From: Arthrobacter sp. GMC3
GTDB taxonomy: Bacteria > Actinomycetota > Actinomycetes > Actinomycetales > Micrococcaceae
Length of the DNA stretch: 64,000 bases
Assembly: GCF_002929305.1 (NCBI RefSeq)
Contig: NZ_PJIO01000007.1
Coordinates: 1 to 64,000, forward strand
Direction of reading: 5' to 3'
Numbering within the stretch: the first letter of the stretch is position 1; each line of letters opens with the position of its first letter. Below the pieces are notes generated by a model. It worked only from the letters and a program-made list of their open reading frames with translations, made no database searches and was not told where the DNA came from. Of the stretch, positions 1-9,472 are shown piece after piece. The translations under genes were made by a program, and so were the position numbers.

Positions 1-45
1 CAATCAAATAACCAATTCAATATAAATAAATTGGTATCAATAAAA

Positions 46-75
46 CTTGGCACACTATTGAGTTCTCAAACAACA
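46..75 (-). promoter_or_regulatory. boxA-type leader of a leftward rRNA operon
   Basis: Read on the minus strand, this stretch contains TTTGAGAACTCAATAGTGTG, the conserved boxA-like antitermination element found upstream of 16S rRNA in actinobacteria such as mycobacteria. The 16S gene itself would start to the left of the window on the minus strand, so only the leader is present. The match to the known leader is seen directly; the presence of the operon beyond the edge is inferred. Confidence 0.8.
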
Positions 76-291
76 ACCACACCCGACCAACACACCAAAA
101 ACCCCGCAAACAAACGGAACAATCCTTGACGATCAGTGCCGGAGCAACTTTTCAAGCTTACCCACAATGCCTCACAAAAGCAAATCCACTAACCAGTGAA
201 TCAACCCCACAAAACACCACAAAAATACCGGCAAAACCGGCACCAATAAACGGGGTATTCGTCACCCACAACAAGCGGGGCAACTCGAAAA

Positions 292-320
292 ACAATACAC
301 ACCTTTCAACCAACAAGCAA
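292..320 (-). promoter_or_regulatory. Candidate rRNA-operon promoter
   Basis: On the minus strand a TTGCTT (-35 like, 315-320) is followed after 17 bases by TATTGT (-10 like, 292-297). It lies about 220 bases upstream of the boxA leader and points toward it, as expected of an rrn promoter. Actinobacterial rrn operons often have several promoters, so others may exist. The assignment rests on hexamer similarity only. Confidence 0.35.
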
Positions 321-359
321 ACCGAGGGCCCTCACCCATGCTGCACCCTGCCTCGGGCT

Positions 360-734
360 CTACTTCGCTGCACCCTTAAGAAGGAGTCGGGGGAGGAACA
401 CGGCTCCCGCTGCGGTTACCGCCCAGACAATGAGGGTCGCTAGTACCCACGACGTGAACGTCCGAATGGACGTCCCCCCACCGAAACCATTGGCAATCAA
501 CAGTGCAAGGAAGGTGGAGATCAAGGACGCCGCTCCACTGAGGACAGGCGCATGTTTGTTCGCAATCTTCTCCACGATGCCCGTTGCCAAAGATTGGACG
601 ATGGTAAAGATGATCACCGCCGTCAGGAAACCCGAGAACCGCAAGTGGAAGCCTGGCAAGATGAGCGCTGCGAGGATGATCGCCACCGCTGAGGTACCAA
701 GCTGCAGCCCGACGCGTATCAAAAGTGTCTTCAT
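360..734 (-). CDS. Small membrane protein, phage-holin superfamily IV type
   Basis: A 124-residue, strongly hydrophobic protein with about four predicted membrane helices (roughly residues 8-28, 33-53, 64-84 and 93-116) and a short basic C-terminus. Its length and layout match the four-helix proteins annotated as phage holin family / mycobacterial 4-TMS holin superfamily, which are common single-copy chromosomal genes of unknown function in actinobacteria and are not evidence of a prophage. It stands alone, transcribed leftward toward the rRNA operon. The function is not established. Confidence 0.7.
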   Translation of the reverse strand: MKTLLIRVGLQLGTSAVAIILAALILPGFHLRFSGFLTAVIIFTIVQSLATGIVEKIANKHAPVLSGAASLISTFLALLIANGFGGGTSIRTFTSWVLATLIVWAVTAAGAVFLPRLLLKGAAK

Positions 735-1224
735 GATTTCAGCCTAAGCCGCTCCCTGGCGGAATGGGCCAAATCTTTGCCAATCTCTTTGATAAAAGAA
801 GACCGCCTTAGTTGTTCGCACTAGCAGCCTGCTCCGATTGAATGCCACACCGTTAGGGCCAAGCATTGCAACTCACCAAACGACGATGCCGCCAGGAATC
901 AATCATCATCGGCCCGTTGCCGGGAGTTGTAACCAGCGCAGTAGTAATAGGGAGTAGATAATGCCAGGAAGTTCCCTCGTGGACCAGGACGTCTTTACAA
1001 CTCACTCGTCAGACGCAGGCCAGGTAATACGTCTACTGGTCAGTCAGATGGGGCTTTGCGTCCACGCCCACGAACCGAACCGCCCGCTCCAGCACTTGGA
1101 CAAATGACGTCGGGACTCCCGACGTCATGGTTGCGTCGGATAGCGGCACCTTAGTCAACGGCGGCGCCAAAGCAGCAACATGTCTGCCCAGACCATCGCC
1201 ACGGGCAGTAAGGGTGGATGGGAA
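735..1224. other. Intergenic stretch, no convincing gene
   Basis: No gene is supported here. The region holds a perfect inverted repeat with 11-base arms and a 3-base loop (1104-1128, arms ATGACGTCGGG and CCCGACGTCAT). A 48-codon reading frame on the plus strand (961-1107) begins six bases after a GGAG and ends within that hairpin, but nothing else supports it as a gene. Confidence 0.5.
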
Positions 1225-1264
1225 CAAAAAATCCCCGGCAGAACCATTGGTTCCACCGGGGATT
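1225..1264 (-). terminator. Intrinsic terminator of tRNA-Leu
   Basis: On the minus strand the arms AATCCCCGG and CCGGGGATT (1256-1264 and 1230-1238) enclose a second small stem, GAACCA/TGGTTC, and are followed by a run of six T (plus-strand A 1225-1230). It begins eleven bases after the tRNA-Leu gene on the same strand, a normal position for its terminator. Confidence 0.75.
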
Positions 1265-1274
1265 TTCAAAAACG

Positions 1275-1357
1275 TGCGCGAGGGGGGATTTGAACCCCCA
1301 CGCCCTTTCGGACACTGGCACCTGAAGCCAGCGCGTCTGCCGTTCCGCCACTCGCGC
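1275..1357 (-). tRNA. tRNA-Leu (CAG anticodon)
   Basis: The minus strand folds as a class II tRNA. The acceptor arms are GCGCGAG (1357-1351) and CTCGCGC with discriminator A at 1275. The anticodon CAG lies opposite 1322-1324 in the loop cttCAGgt, a long variable arm follows, and the T loop is GTTCAAATC. The length is 83 bases and no CCA is encoded. The long variable arm and the CAG anticodon identify a leucine tRNA reading CUG codons. Confidence 0.95.
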
Positions 1358-1793
1358 GTTTTCGAATTCCACCTTGTCTCTTTCAAGATTCAGTGGAACA
1401 GCGAGATCAAGCATATAGGACACTTTGCCAAAATACCTAAACGGCACCTCATAGCCACGGCAGGAACACGCGTAAACGGTGGCTCAAACAGCCCGATAGG
1501 CCCGTAGATACGCGGATTTGAAACAATTTGTGACCTTCGAACCGGCCCCCTCCTACGGTATGAAATCACCCCCAATTTCCTGCGGCAGTAAGGTTATTCC
1601 AAGCCTTGCCCAGTAGTATCGAGTCTGTGGTTCGTTGCCCGGGATACGGGCGGCTATCCAATAGCGCTTGTTTTTAGGGGTCCGGTGGGGCATACGGCGA
1701 CACAGGAAAATCTGCTGGTTCAAAGGGCAGGAGTGCAAACTCCAACAGTGCAAGACCAGCAGAAGAGACATTAACTAAGGGAGAGGAGAACTT
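1358..1793. other. Upstream region of the fhaA operon with nested hairpins
   Basis: No gene is supported. Just upstream of fhaA are the arms TCTGCTGGT (1711-1719) and ACCAGCAGA (1755-1763). Between them is a smaller hairpin, GGAGT-GCAA-ACTCC (1730-1743), whose GCAA loop is of the GNRA type. A ribosome binding site GGGAGAGGAG (1780-1789) precedes the fhaA start. The hairpins could lie in the leader RNA of the operon; no promoter hexamers stand out. Confidence 0.4.
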
Positions 1794-2612
1794 ATGGGAT
1801 TGTTTGACAACGTCGAAAAAGGCATTGAAAAGGCAGTTCGTGGCGCCTTCTCCCGTGGGTCAAAGACTTTGCAGCCGGTGGAAATGGCCAGCGCACTGCG
1901 TCGCGAGCTGGACGACAAAGCCATGACCTTGGACGCGGGACGAACCCTGGCTCCGAACGTTTTCAATATCCAGCTGGGCGACTCCGACTTTGAACGCGCC
2001 CGTTCCTGGGGCGTAACTCTCGCCGAAGAACTCTGCGACGTGGTCATTAACCACGCACGCAGCCAAGGCTATGTATTGCAGGGCCCCGTCCGAGTGGCGT
2101 TCAACCATCAGCCCGAGCTCCGCGCCGGGCACTTTGAAGTTTCCTCGGTCACCGAGAAGGAAAACTCTTCCTCCCGGGCCGAAGCACAGCAGGCCTTCCA
2201 GAGTCCGGCCCGGCCCCCCGCAGCACCCACCCACGCACCCGGACAGTACGCCAGCCAGCCGCCAGCACCTGTTTACAAGCGCCAACCGCCCGCGGCGGCT
2301 CCCCTGGACGGCCAGCCGGTGCTAGATATTGATGGCCAGCGGTATTCGCTGAATGCCAGTTCCATCATCTTGGGCCGTTCCTCCGAGGCGGACATTCTCA
2401 TCGATGACACGGGAGTCTCCCGCAAACATCTTGAGATCCGCACAGGTGAGGGCGTCTGCACCGCCGTCGATCTGGGCTCCACCAATGGCAGCTATGTCAA
2501 CGGTCGCCGCCTCAACGGCAGTACCCCGCTCACGGATGGTTCAACCATCACCATGGGGCGCACTGAAATCACTTTCCGCATCTTGCCGGCAAGGAATGGT
2601 TCCCGCCCATGA
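1794..2612 (+). CDS. fhaA: FhaA, DUF3662 and FHA-domain signalling protein
   Basis: A 272-residue cytoplasmic adaptor. Residues 1 to about 115 match the FhaA N-terminal domain (DUF3662), a proline-rich linker follows, and residues about 180-265 form an FHA phosphothreonine-binding domain with the hallmark GRSSEADI, SRKH and STNGSYVNG segments. In mycobacteria FhaA binds the phosphorylated pseudokinase of the MviN/MurJ system and restrains late peptidoglycan synthesis. It opens the seven-gene operon and overlaps fhaB by four bases. The ATG follows a GGGAGAGGAG ribosome binding site. A separate pseudokinase next to murJ at the right end of this window is a plausible partner (inference). Confidence 0.93.
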   Translation: MGLFDNVEKGIEKAVRGAFSRGSKTLQPVEMASALRRELDDKAMTLDAGRTLAPNVFNIQLGDSDFERARSWGVTLAEELCDVVINHARSQGYVLQGPVRVAFNHQPELRAGHFEVSSVTEKENSSSRAEAQQAFQSPARPPAAPTHAPGQYASQPPAPVYKRQPPAAAPLDGQPVLDIDGQRYSLNASSIILGRSSEADILIDDTGVSRKHLEIRTGEGVCTAVDLGSTNGSYVNGRRLNGSTPLTDGSTITMGRTEITFRILPARNGSRP

Positions 2613-3094
2613 ACGATCTCAGCCTGACAGTGACCATTTTGCGTTTCGGCTTCCTGATCCTGATGTGGGTCATGGTCTTCAGCGTGGTGGCCGCCATGCG
2701 CCGCGACCTGGTCATTGGCCGCAAAGCCAAGGTAGGCGCCCCCACGGCGCGGCAGGCCCGCAAACATCCTGAACTAATCCAGGATGCTCCCGCCGCCAAA
2801 GCCCAGGCCCGCCTGTTGGTTGTTACGGAGGGGCCCCTTGCCGGCACCACCTTGGAACTGTCGAACACGCCCATTTTGCTGGGGCGGGCCCAAGAAGCAA
2901 CTTTGGTGTTGGAGGACGATTACGCTTCAGGGCGTCATGCACGCTTGTTCCCGCAAGGCACCCGCTGGTTCATTGAGGACCTTGGCTCCACCAACGGCAC
3001 CTACCTTGGCGGAACACAATTGACGCGTGCACTCCCCGTGGAACTTGGCGTTCCGGTTCGGATCGGTAAAACGGTTATCGAATTGAGGGCTTGA
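2609..3094 (+). CDS. fhaB: FhaB/FipA-like FHA-domain protein
   Basis: 161 residues. One N-terminal membrane helix (about residues 8-28) anchors a cytoplasmic C-terminal FHA domain (about 75-158) with GRAQEATL, SGRHARL and STNGTYLGG motifs, which bind phosphothreonine. In mycobacteria the FhaB homologue (FipA) links PknA phosphorylation to FtsZ and FtsQ at the septum. The ATG overlaps the fhaA stop by four bases, so translation is probably coupled. It is followed directly by the cognate phosphatase gene. Confidence 0.92.
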   Translation: MNDLSLTVTILRFGFLILMWVMVFSVVAAMRRDLVIGRKAKVGAPTARQARKHPELIQDAPAAKAQARLLVVTEGPLAGTTLELSNTPILLGRAQEATLVLEDDYASGRHARLFPQGTRWFIEDLGSTNGTYLGGTQLTRALPVELGVPVRIGKTVIELRA

Positions 3095-3096
3095 GC

Positions 3097-4815
3097 ATGC
3101 CCGATCACCCCTTGATCCTGCGGTATGCCGCCCGATCAGATGTGGGCCTTGTCCGGGCAAAGAATGACGATTCCGCCTATGTCGGCAACTACCTCGCGGT
3201 GGTCGCCGACGGTATGGGCGGACACGCCGGCGGCGATGTGGCCAGCGCGTCAACAGTCCTTGACCTAATTCACCTTGACCATGGCAACTACACGGACGAC
3301 GCCGGCATACATCTCGCCGATGAAATCCAAACCGCCAACTCGCTCCTTTCAGAGCTGGTCCATGTTGACCCCAAATTGGCCGGCATGGGCACCACAGTTA
3401 CGGCTTTGCTGCTCTCCGGAAATCGGCTGGCCTACGCCCACATTGGCGACTCGCGCGCCTATCGGCTCAAGGACGGCGTATTCGAGCAGATGAGCATCGA
3501 CCACACGTTCGTGCAGCGCATGATCGACGAAGGTCGCATGACCGAGGCGGAGGCAGAGGTACACCCTCACAAGAACGTACTGATGCGCGTTCTCGGCGAT
3601 GTCGACGCCTCTCCTGAACTGGACTTGAAGTATTTTGATGCCGAGGCCGGCGAACGTTGGCTGCTCTGCTCAGACGGACTGAACTTTGTTCGCCACGAAA
3701 TGATCGAAGAAGTCATTCGGAACACCAAGAACTTGGCCACGGCTGCGGATACGCTCATTGAGCTTACGCTGGCCGCCGGCTCACCTGACAATGTCACGGT
3801 GGTCGTCTTCGACGTCGTCGAGTCCACCCCGGATGACACACCCACCGCGGCACTGAAAACCATTTCAGCATCCGTACATACCGGTGATGGCATGGTTCCT
3901 GACGATCGTGATTTGCCCCTACTCTCTGCCCGCGATCAAGACCAACAGACGGGGACTGATGAGGCCGCATCTCCGGTAACCCTCCGGCCGGCCGGTCTCG
4001 ATACCCCCGCGGAAACTTCAGCTGCAGAGCCGGCCAACGCCGATGGAGTTGGCGAAGAAGAGCCAGAGGCAGCAGCCAAACTTCCTAGCGAAGACGCTCC
4101 CGATGAGCTCGATGCCCATATTCGAGCCGCCGTCGTCCGTCACGAATTGTCATTGCGCCCCCACGAACTTGTTGGCGCAGCACTGACGGCCAATGCTGAA
4201 GGAAAGATTCCGCAGCTTGCCGACCACCCCAGTGTCCAGCGCGCTGCCCAGGTACTCACCCACAAACCGGTTGACGCTGCACCGGCGGTCGACGATACCG
4301 AAACGTCCCTTCCCCGGGCCCGCTTCCGCCCGCTGGTGCTGACAATTGTGGGAACAATTGTCCTGCTCGCCATCATCGCGGCAGGCTGGATCGCCTACGC
4401 CTGGACACAAACGCAGTATTTTGTTGGCGTTTCAAATGGCAACGTGGCCATCTACCAAGGAGTTTCTCAAAACCTTGGCCCCATCTCACTTTCGTCATTG
4501 GCGCGGGAAACCACCATTGCCGTTTCATCGCTGCCAAAGTATTCGCAGCAGTTGGTTGCACAGACCTTGCCGACGTCTTCCTTGAGTGGCGCCGAACAAA
4601 TCATCAGCGATCTGCAGCTTGGCACTGGTTCCAGCACCCCTCCCTGCGAGGTCACTAGCAACACTTTGCCCCCAACTGGCACCGCGACAGCTTCGCCGGC
4701 TGCATCAACGGTTCCTGCAAGTGCGGCACCGTCGGCGAGCCCTTCCGGTGGAGCCTCAGCAACGGCACCAACGTCCACTGCCACACCGACATGCAATCCC
4801 GGAGGCGGACAATGA
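3097..4815 (+). CDS. pstP: PstP, PP2C-family Ser/Thr protein phosphatase
   Basis: About 572 residues. The N-terminal PP2C domain (about 6-240) carries the metal-binding motifs DGMGGH, GDSRAY and GSPDNVTVV. A variable acidic linker, one membrane helix (about 411-435) and a Ser/Thr/Pro/Ala-rich extracellular tail follow. It dephosphorylates PknA and PknB and their targets, opposing the kinases encoded downstream. ATG 3097 is preferred over a TTG at 3091 because the GAGGG ribosome binding site is seven to nine bases upstream of the ATG but too close to the TTG. The stop overlaps the rodA start by four bases. Confidence 0.93.
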   Translation: MPDHPLILRYAARSDVGLVRAKNDDSAYVGNYLAVVADGMGGHAGGDVASASTVLDLIHLDHGNYTDDAGIHLADEIQTANSLLSELVHVDPKLAGMGTTVTALLLSGNRLAYAHIGDSRAYRLKDGVFEQMSIDHTFVQRMIDEGRMTEAEAEVHPHKNVLMRVLGDVDASPELDLKYFDAEAGERWLLCSDGLNFVRHEMIEEVIRNTKNLATAADTLIELTLAAGSPDNVTVVVFDVVESTPDDTPTAALKTISASVHTGDGMVPDDRDLPLLSARDQDQQTGTDEAASPVTLRPAGLDTPAETSAAEPANADGVGEEEPEAAAKLPSEDAPDELDAHIRAAVVRHELSLRPHELVGAALTANAEGKIPQLADHPSVQRAAQVLTHKPVDAAPAVDDTETSLPRARFRPLVLTIVGTIVLLAIIAAGWIAYAWTQTQYFVGVSNGNVAIYQGVSQNLGPISLSSLARETTIAVSSLPKYSQQLVAQTLPTSSLSGAEQIISDLQLGTGSSTPPCEVTSNTLPPTGTATASPAASTVPASAAPSASPSGGASATAPTSTATPTCNPGGGQ

Positions 4816-6176
4816 GCCAGCTTGCTACAGTCGCTAAACCGCGCCGGAACACAGAACTACTCTTGTTGTTGCTGGCCCTCTCCGTGGGGATCATGGCCAA
4901 TGCGTTGGTCAATTTGAACCTCGGCCGGACTTTTGACAACGATTTTTATACACAAGCGGCGATACTGACCGGATTGTCACTGGCCGTTCACTTCACGCTT
5001 CGATTCCGCGCAAAATATGCCGATCCTGTTATATTGCCTACGGTGGTAGCACTGAACGGGATCGGGCTGGCCATGATCCACCGGCTGGACATCACCACTG
5101 GCGACTCGGCCGGCCCTCGTCAATGGCTATGGACATCGCTCGCCGTGGCTGCGGCCATCACCGTGATCTGGTTCCTCAAAGACCACCGGATCCTGCGCCG
5201 CTATACCTATATATCCCTCGTGGTGTCGGTTGTATTGCTGCTCATGCCGCTTGTTCCTGGAATCTCCGCAGGTGACGTCAATGGTGCCATGGTCTGGATC
5301 AAGCTGGGCCCCTTCACCTTCCAGCCCGGTGAGATCGCCAAGATTACTTTGGCCATATTCTTCGCCGGGTATCTTTCCTCCAACCGAGACCTGATTCTGC
5401 TCGCTGGCAAGAAGATCGGGCCATTGCAGCTTCCCCGTGCCCGCGACCTGGGTCCGATGATCGTCGCCTGGCTGGCAAGCGTGGGCGTTCTGGTCTTCCA
5501 GCACGACCTCGGCTCGTCCATTCTGTTCTTTGGCCTGTTTATGGTCATGATTTATGTGGCCACAAGTCGTATCAGCTGGATCCTTATCGGCCTGGCGCTG
5601 ATGGCTGTTGGCGGCTTTGCCGCCTACCAGATCTTCCCGCATGTGAGTCGCCGCATCGATTCCTGGATCTACGCCTTTAACCCTGAATACATTGCCGACG
5701 CCAGTTTCCAAGTGGTTCAGGGACTCTTTGGCATGGCCAACGGGGGGCTGCTGGGCACCGGGTTTGGGCAAGGTTCCCCGGAAACAGTGCCCCTGGCCAA
5801 CAGTGACATGATCATTGCCGCCCTGGGTGAAGAGTTGGGCTTGGTGGGCTTGTTCGCCGTGATCTGCCTCTACGCGCTACTGGTGGCCCGCGGTTTCCGC
5901 GCAGCACTGGGTACACGCGACGCTTTCGGAAAGCTCTTGGCGGTCGGCTTGGCTTTCTCCTTTGCACTCCAGTGCTTCGTGATCATCGGAGGCGTCACCC
6001 GCCTCATTCCACTAACGGGCCTCACCACACCATTTTTGGCCGCCGGCGGCTCGTCCTTGTTGGCCAACTGGATCATTGTGGCCCTGATTTTAAGGATCTC
6101 GGACGCGGCACGCAGGCCCCTGGATCTTTCGCCTAGTCCGAGCAACGAACAGCAAAAGGAGGTTCCGACACTATGA
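4812..6176 (+). CDS. rodA: RodA, SEDS-family peptidoglycan polymerase
   Basis: About 454 residues with roughly ten membrane helices, of the FtsW/RodA/SpoVE (SEDS) family. It polymerises glycan strands from lipid II in the membrane, working with a class B penicillin-binding protein, which is the next gene. Conserved segments include WIKLGPFTFQPGEIAKI, FQHDLGSS and the C-terminal GLTTPFLAAGGSS. The start chosen is the ATG overlapping the pstP stop, placed after GGAGG; an upstream in-frame ATG at 4791 lacks a comparable site. It overlaps pbpA by four bases. Confidence 0.94.
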   Translation: MSQLATVAKPRRNTELLLLLLALSVGIMANALVNLNLGRTFDNDFYTQAAILTGLSLAVHFTLRFRAKYADPVILPTVVALNGIGLAMIHRLDITTGDSAGPRQWLWTSLAVAAAITVIWFLKDHRILRRYTYISLVVSVVLLLMPLVPGISAGDVNGAMVWIKLGPFTFQPGEIAKITLAIFFAGYLSSNRDLILLAGKKIGPLQLPRARDLGPMIVAWLASVGVLVFQHDLGSSILFFGLFMVMIYVATSRISWILIGLALMAVGGFAAYQIFPHVSRRIDSWIYAFNPEYIADASFQVVQGLFGMANGGLLGTGFGQGSPETVPLANSDMIIAALGEELGLVGLFAVICLYALLVARGFRAALGTRDAFGKLLAVGLAFSFALQCFVIIGGVTRLIPLTGLTTPFLAAGGSSLLANWIIVALILRISDAARRPLDLSPSPSNEQQKEVPTL

Positions 6177-7627
6177 ATCAGGCCATCCGTAATTCCTGGA
6201 TTGTTGCCATAACGCTCTTTGCGCTCCTCTTCGGCTCAATTTCCTACGTGCAGTTCTTCGGCGCCGACGCACTTAACGCCAATCCCAGCAATACCCGGCA
6301 GTTGCTCAAGTCCTTTTGCAGCAACCGCGGTCCGATCCTCGTTGACGGGCAGCCTATTGCCGAATCCGTCGCCACGGACACGGATTGCAAGTACCAGCGC
6401 AAGTACAACGATCCATTGCTGTATGCCGGCCTGACTGGTTTCTTCAGCAAGTATGCGGGCCAGTACGGTCTTGAAGCCGCAATGAATCCCGATCTGGCCG
6501 GAACCTCGAATGACGCATTCTTTGAGCGGATTTCACAGGCGTTTACCGGATCCGTGCCCCAGGGTCTCTCTGTGGAACTGACCATTGATAAGAACATCCA
6601 GAAGATGGCCTATGACATGATCCCCGACGGCGTCGCCGGATCAATCGTTGTCATGAACCCAAAGACCGGCGCCATTATTGCCATGGTCTCCAAGCCCTCC
6701 TATGACACCAACTTGATGGCCAGTCACGACAAGGCAGCCGTAGGGTCGGCCGTGGCGGAGTTGACTAAGATCCCGGGCATCAACCTCTACGGCTCCTCTG
6801 CCTACAAGCAGGTGTATGCGCCGGGTTCGGTCTTCAAGCTCATAGACACTGCGGCGGCTCTGGAATCGGGCAAATACAACAAGGACAGCGTGCTTCCCAA
6901 TCCGGCAAACATGTCTTTCCCGGGCATGACCTACACCCTGCCAAACTACGCCTACGGCAAGTGCTACACCCAGACCGAGGCCAGCTTCACGTTTGCACTG
7001 GAGAACTCCTGCAACACACCGTTTGCCAGTATTGCACTGGATCTGGGACAAGATGCCATTACTGCTCAAGCGAATAAGTTTGGCTTCAATGACAAATCCT
7101 TGGGCATCCCGGATCAGGTCGTAGCCAGCCGGTTCCCAGGCAGCCAGGGCGCCTTGGACGCCCCCGCCTTAGCCCAAAGCGCCATAGGCCAGCTGAACGT
7201 TCAGGCGACACCGTTGCAAATCGCCATGATGACTGCGGCCATTGCCAATGGCGGAAAGCAAATGAAACCCAATATGGTGCAGACCGTACGCACACCGGAT
7301 CTCAAGACTGTTTCGAGCCTGGTCCCCGAAGAATTGCGGCAATCCACCACCCCGGAGATCGCCGCCCAAATCACTGATTGGATGGTCAGCGTGGTGGATA
7401 ACGGCATTGCCTCACAGGCCGCCGTCCCCGGTGTAAAAGTGGCCGGTAAAACGGGAACCGCAGAACTTGGAGATGGTTTGAACAACGCATGGTTTACCGG
7501 GTTCGCCCCGGCCAATGACCCCCAGGTGGTGGTATCGATCGTTATGCCCAAGGTCGACGTAGCCACCGGAGCACAATTAACAAGTCCCAACGCAAGCAAA
7601 CTCTTCAAGGCGGTGTTGAACAAGTGA
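6173..7627 (+). CDS. pbpA: PbpA, class B penicillin-binding protein (transpeptidase)
   Basis: 484 residues with one N-terminal membrane helix (about 8-28). The periplasm-facing region ends in a transpeptidase domain with SVFK (Ser219, Lys222), SCN (279-281) and KTG (426-428) catalytic motifs. It cross-links peptidoglycan as partner of RodA and in mycobacteria is regulated by PknB phosphorylation. The ATG overlaps the rodA stop and is preceded by AAAGGAGG. Its length is typical of actinobacterial PbpA. Confidence 0.95.
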   Translation: MNQAIRNSWIVAITLFALLFGSISYVQFFGADALNANPSNTRQLLKSFCSNRGPILVDGQPIAESVATDTDCKYQRKYNDPLLYAGLTGFFSKYAGQYGLEAAMNPDLAGTSNDAFFERISQAFTGSVPQGLSVELTIDKNIQKMAYDMIPDGVAGSIVVMNPKTGAIIAMVSKPSYDTNLMASHDKAAVGSAVAELTKIPGINLYGSSAYKQVYAPGSVFKLIDTAAALESGKYNKDSVLPNPANMSFPGMTYTLPNYAYGKCYTQTEASFTFALENSCNTPFASIALDLGQDAITAQANKFGFNDKSLGIPDQVVASRFPGSQGALDAPALAQSAIGQLNVQATPLQIAMMTAAIANGGKQMKPNMVQTVRTPDLKTVSSLVPEELRQSTTPEIAAQITDWMVSVVDNGIASQAAVPGVKVAGKTGTAELGDGLNNAWFTGFAPANDPQVVVSIVMPKVDVATGAQLTSPNASKLFKAVLNK

Positions 7628-9402
7628 GGCCTACTTCAGGAATCACCTTAGGCGGCAGATACCAACTCACCTCGCGCATCGCCATTGGCGGCATGGGTGA
7701 AGTATGGAAGGCACAGGACCTGGTCCTGGGCCGTATCGTGGCCATCAAGATTCTCAAGGACGAATACACGGGGGACCCCGGATTCCGGGCCCGCTTCCGT
7801 GCTGAGGCCAAGCACACGGCGCTGTTGAATCACGTGGGCATTGCCAACGTCTTTGACTACGGCGAGGAAGACGGCTCCGCCTATTTGGTCATGGAACTTG
7901 TCCCCGGCGAGCCGTTGTCCACCTTGATTGAGCGCGAGCATATCCTCTCCGCCGACTGGACCCTGTCCATGATTGCCCAGACGGCCCGTGCCCTCTCCGT
8001 GGCACATGCCCAGGGTTTGGTTCACCGCGACGTAAAACCCGGCAACCTGTTGATCACGCCCGAGGGCAGAGTCAAGATCACAGACTTTGGCATTGCACGC
8101 TTGGCTGACCAGGTGCCCCTGACCCAGACCGGTCAGGTAATGGGCACGGCCCAGTATCTGGCTCCGGAGCAGGCCACCGGTCAGCTCGCCACCGGCTCCT
8201 CGGATATATATGCCCTGGGTGTTATAGGTTACGAGTGCATCACCGGTCACCGGCCGTTCTCGGGTGAGTCACAGATCGCCATTGCCCTGGCACAGGTCAA
8301 TGACGCCCCGCCACCGCTTCCGGACACCTTGCCCACACCCGTGAGGGCCTTGTTGATGTCGATGTTGGCCAAGGATCCGGCGAACCGCCCTGCGAATGCC
8401 ATGAAGTTGGCCGAGGCTGCCGAAGCGATCCGTGCCGGTGATATCAAAGCCGCCCACGCCGCCGTTCCGGGCATGCTGCTCTTTGAGTCATCCACAGGAC
8501 CCATTACGGCCCCCGTTGACATCAACGCCACGGCTCCGACGTCGGTAGTTGGGAACATTTCGGAGCCCAGCACTACGGCGCTGCCGACTGTCAGCGCCGC
8601 CACAATTGAGGATTACCCGGCCGAGTCACTCACACGGGCGGAGGCACTTAGCGCCGAGCGAGCCTGGGGCGAGGAGGACCCGCACTTTATGGACGGTGCC
8701 GACGATGGGGAGGAACCTCCTGCCGAGCCCGTCAAACGCGGCCGCAGTCCCTGGACATGGCCCCTGGTGGCCTTGATCGCCTTGCTCGTTTTCGCTTTGG
8801 GGGCATTGCTTCTGCAAAGCTTGGGCGTCTTCGAATCCAAACCGGCACCGTCGGTGACCAAGTCGACCTCGATTTCATCGAGTGCCACGCCACAGGAAAC
8901 CACGCCGTCACAGACACCAACAAAGTCTGAGACTCCGACGACGTCCTCTGCCCCTTCCACCTTCACGATCAATCCCAATCAGGTCAATGGACAGACTTTT
9001 GACTTCGTCGACGGTTTGCTAACCGATGGTGGACTCTTGGTATCCCGGGTAGATGCTTACAGCGCCACAGTTGCTGAAGGGAGGGTCATTGAAGTAAGCC
9101 CCACTGGTGTGGTTGCCGTTAATACACCCGTAACGGTCACCGTTTCCAAGGGAGCGGAACCAACCACACCTCCGGCCACGGCACCAGTTCCTTCTTCCGT
9201 GGGACAGCAGGGCAATGCCTACGACGCTGCCCTGGTTTCTGCGGGTTTCATACCCGCTCGTGTGGAGGAATCCTCGTCGACGGTTCTGACCGGCATCGTG
9301 ATCCGTACCAACCCAACGGCCGGAACGCAGGCTCCCAAGGGTTCCGTTGTTACCTACTACGTGTCCACCGGTCCAGCGACTCCTGCGCCCAAGGCACCGT
9401 AG
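7624..9402 (+). CDS. pknA: PknA-type Ser/Thr protein kinase
   Basis: 592 residues starting at a GTG that overlaps the pbpA stop. The cytoplasmic kinase domain (about 13-270) has the glycine-rich loop GGMGEV, Lys42, HRDVKP (catalytic Asp136) and DFG (154-156), so it looks active. A linker with acidic and alanine-rich stretches leads to one membrane helix (about 378-400) and an extracellular part with one or two PASTA-like units (about 446-515 and 525-590). PknA of mycobacteria usually lacks PASTA domains; extracellular extensions occur in Micrococcaceae homologues. It regulates division and wall synthesis together with PknB. Confidence 0.92.
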   Translation: MRPTSGITLGGRYQLTSRIAIGGMGEVWKAQDLVLGRIVAIKILKDEYTGDPGFRARFRAEAKHTALLNHVGIANVFDYGEEDGSAYLVMELVPGEPLSTLIEREHILSADWTLSMIAQTARALSVAHAQGLVHRDVKPGNLLITPEGRVKITDFGIARLADQVPLTQTGQVMGTAQYLAPEQATGQLATGSSDIYALGVIGYECITGHRPFSGESQIAIALAQVNDAPPPLPDTLPTPVRALLMSMLAKDPANRPANAMKLAEAAEAIRAGDIKAAHAAVPGMLLFESSTGPITAPVDINATAPTSVVGNISEPSTTALPTVSAATIEDYPAESLTRAEALSAERAWGEEDPHFMDGADDGEEPPAEPVKRGRSPWTWPLVALIALLVFALGALLLQSLGVFESKPAPSVTKSTSISSSATPQETTPSQTPTKSETPTTSSAPSTFTINPNQVNGQTFDFVDGLLTDGGLLVSRVDAYSATVAEGRVIEVSPTGVVAVNTPVTVTVSKGAEPTTPPATAPVPSSVGQQGNAYDAALVSAGFIPARVEESSSTVLTGIVIRTNPTAGTQAPKGSVVTYYVSTGPATPAPKAP

Positions 9403-9472
9403 TTTCACCCAAATCCCGGCCCGGCCCGGCAACGACTCAACTTCGCACTAATTTGAAAGGACACCGACTCAC

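Noticed and set aside
126..443. Open frame across the rRNA leader
   Set aside because: It overlaps the boxA leader and promoter region, has low-complexity composition and no ribosome binding site.
360..734. Holin-type protein as a sign of a prophage
   Set aside because: No phage genes are nearby, and this family is a common chromosomal membrane protein in actinobacteria.
1033..1447. Open frames on both strands across the tRNA-Leu gene
   Set aside because: They translate the tRNA and its terminator and are not protein genes.
1553..1771. 72-codon leftward frame upstream of fhaA
   Set aside because: No ribosome binding site, odd composition, and it lies over the hairpins of the operon leader.
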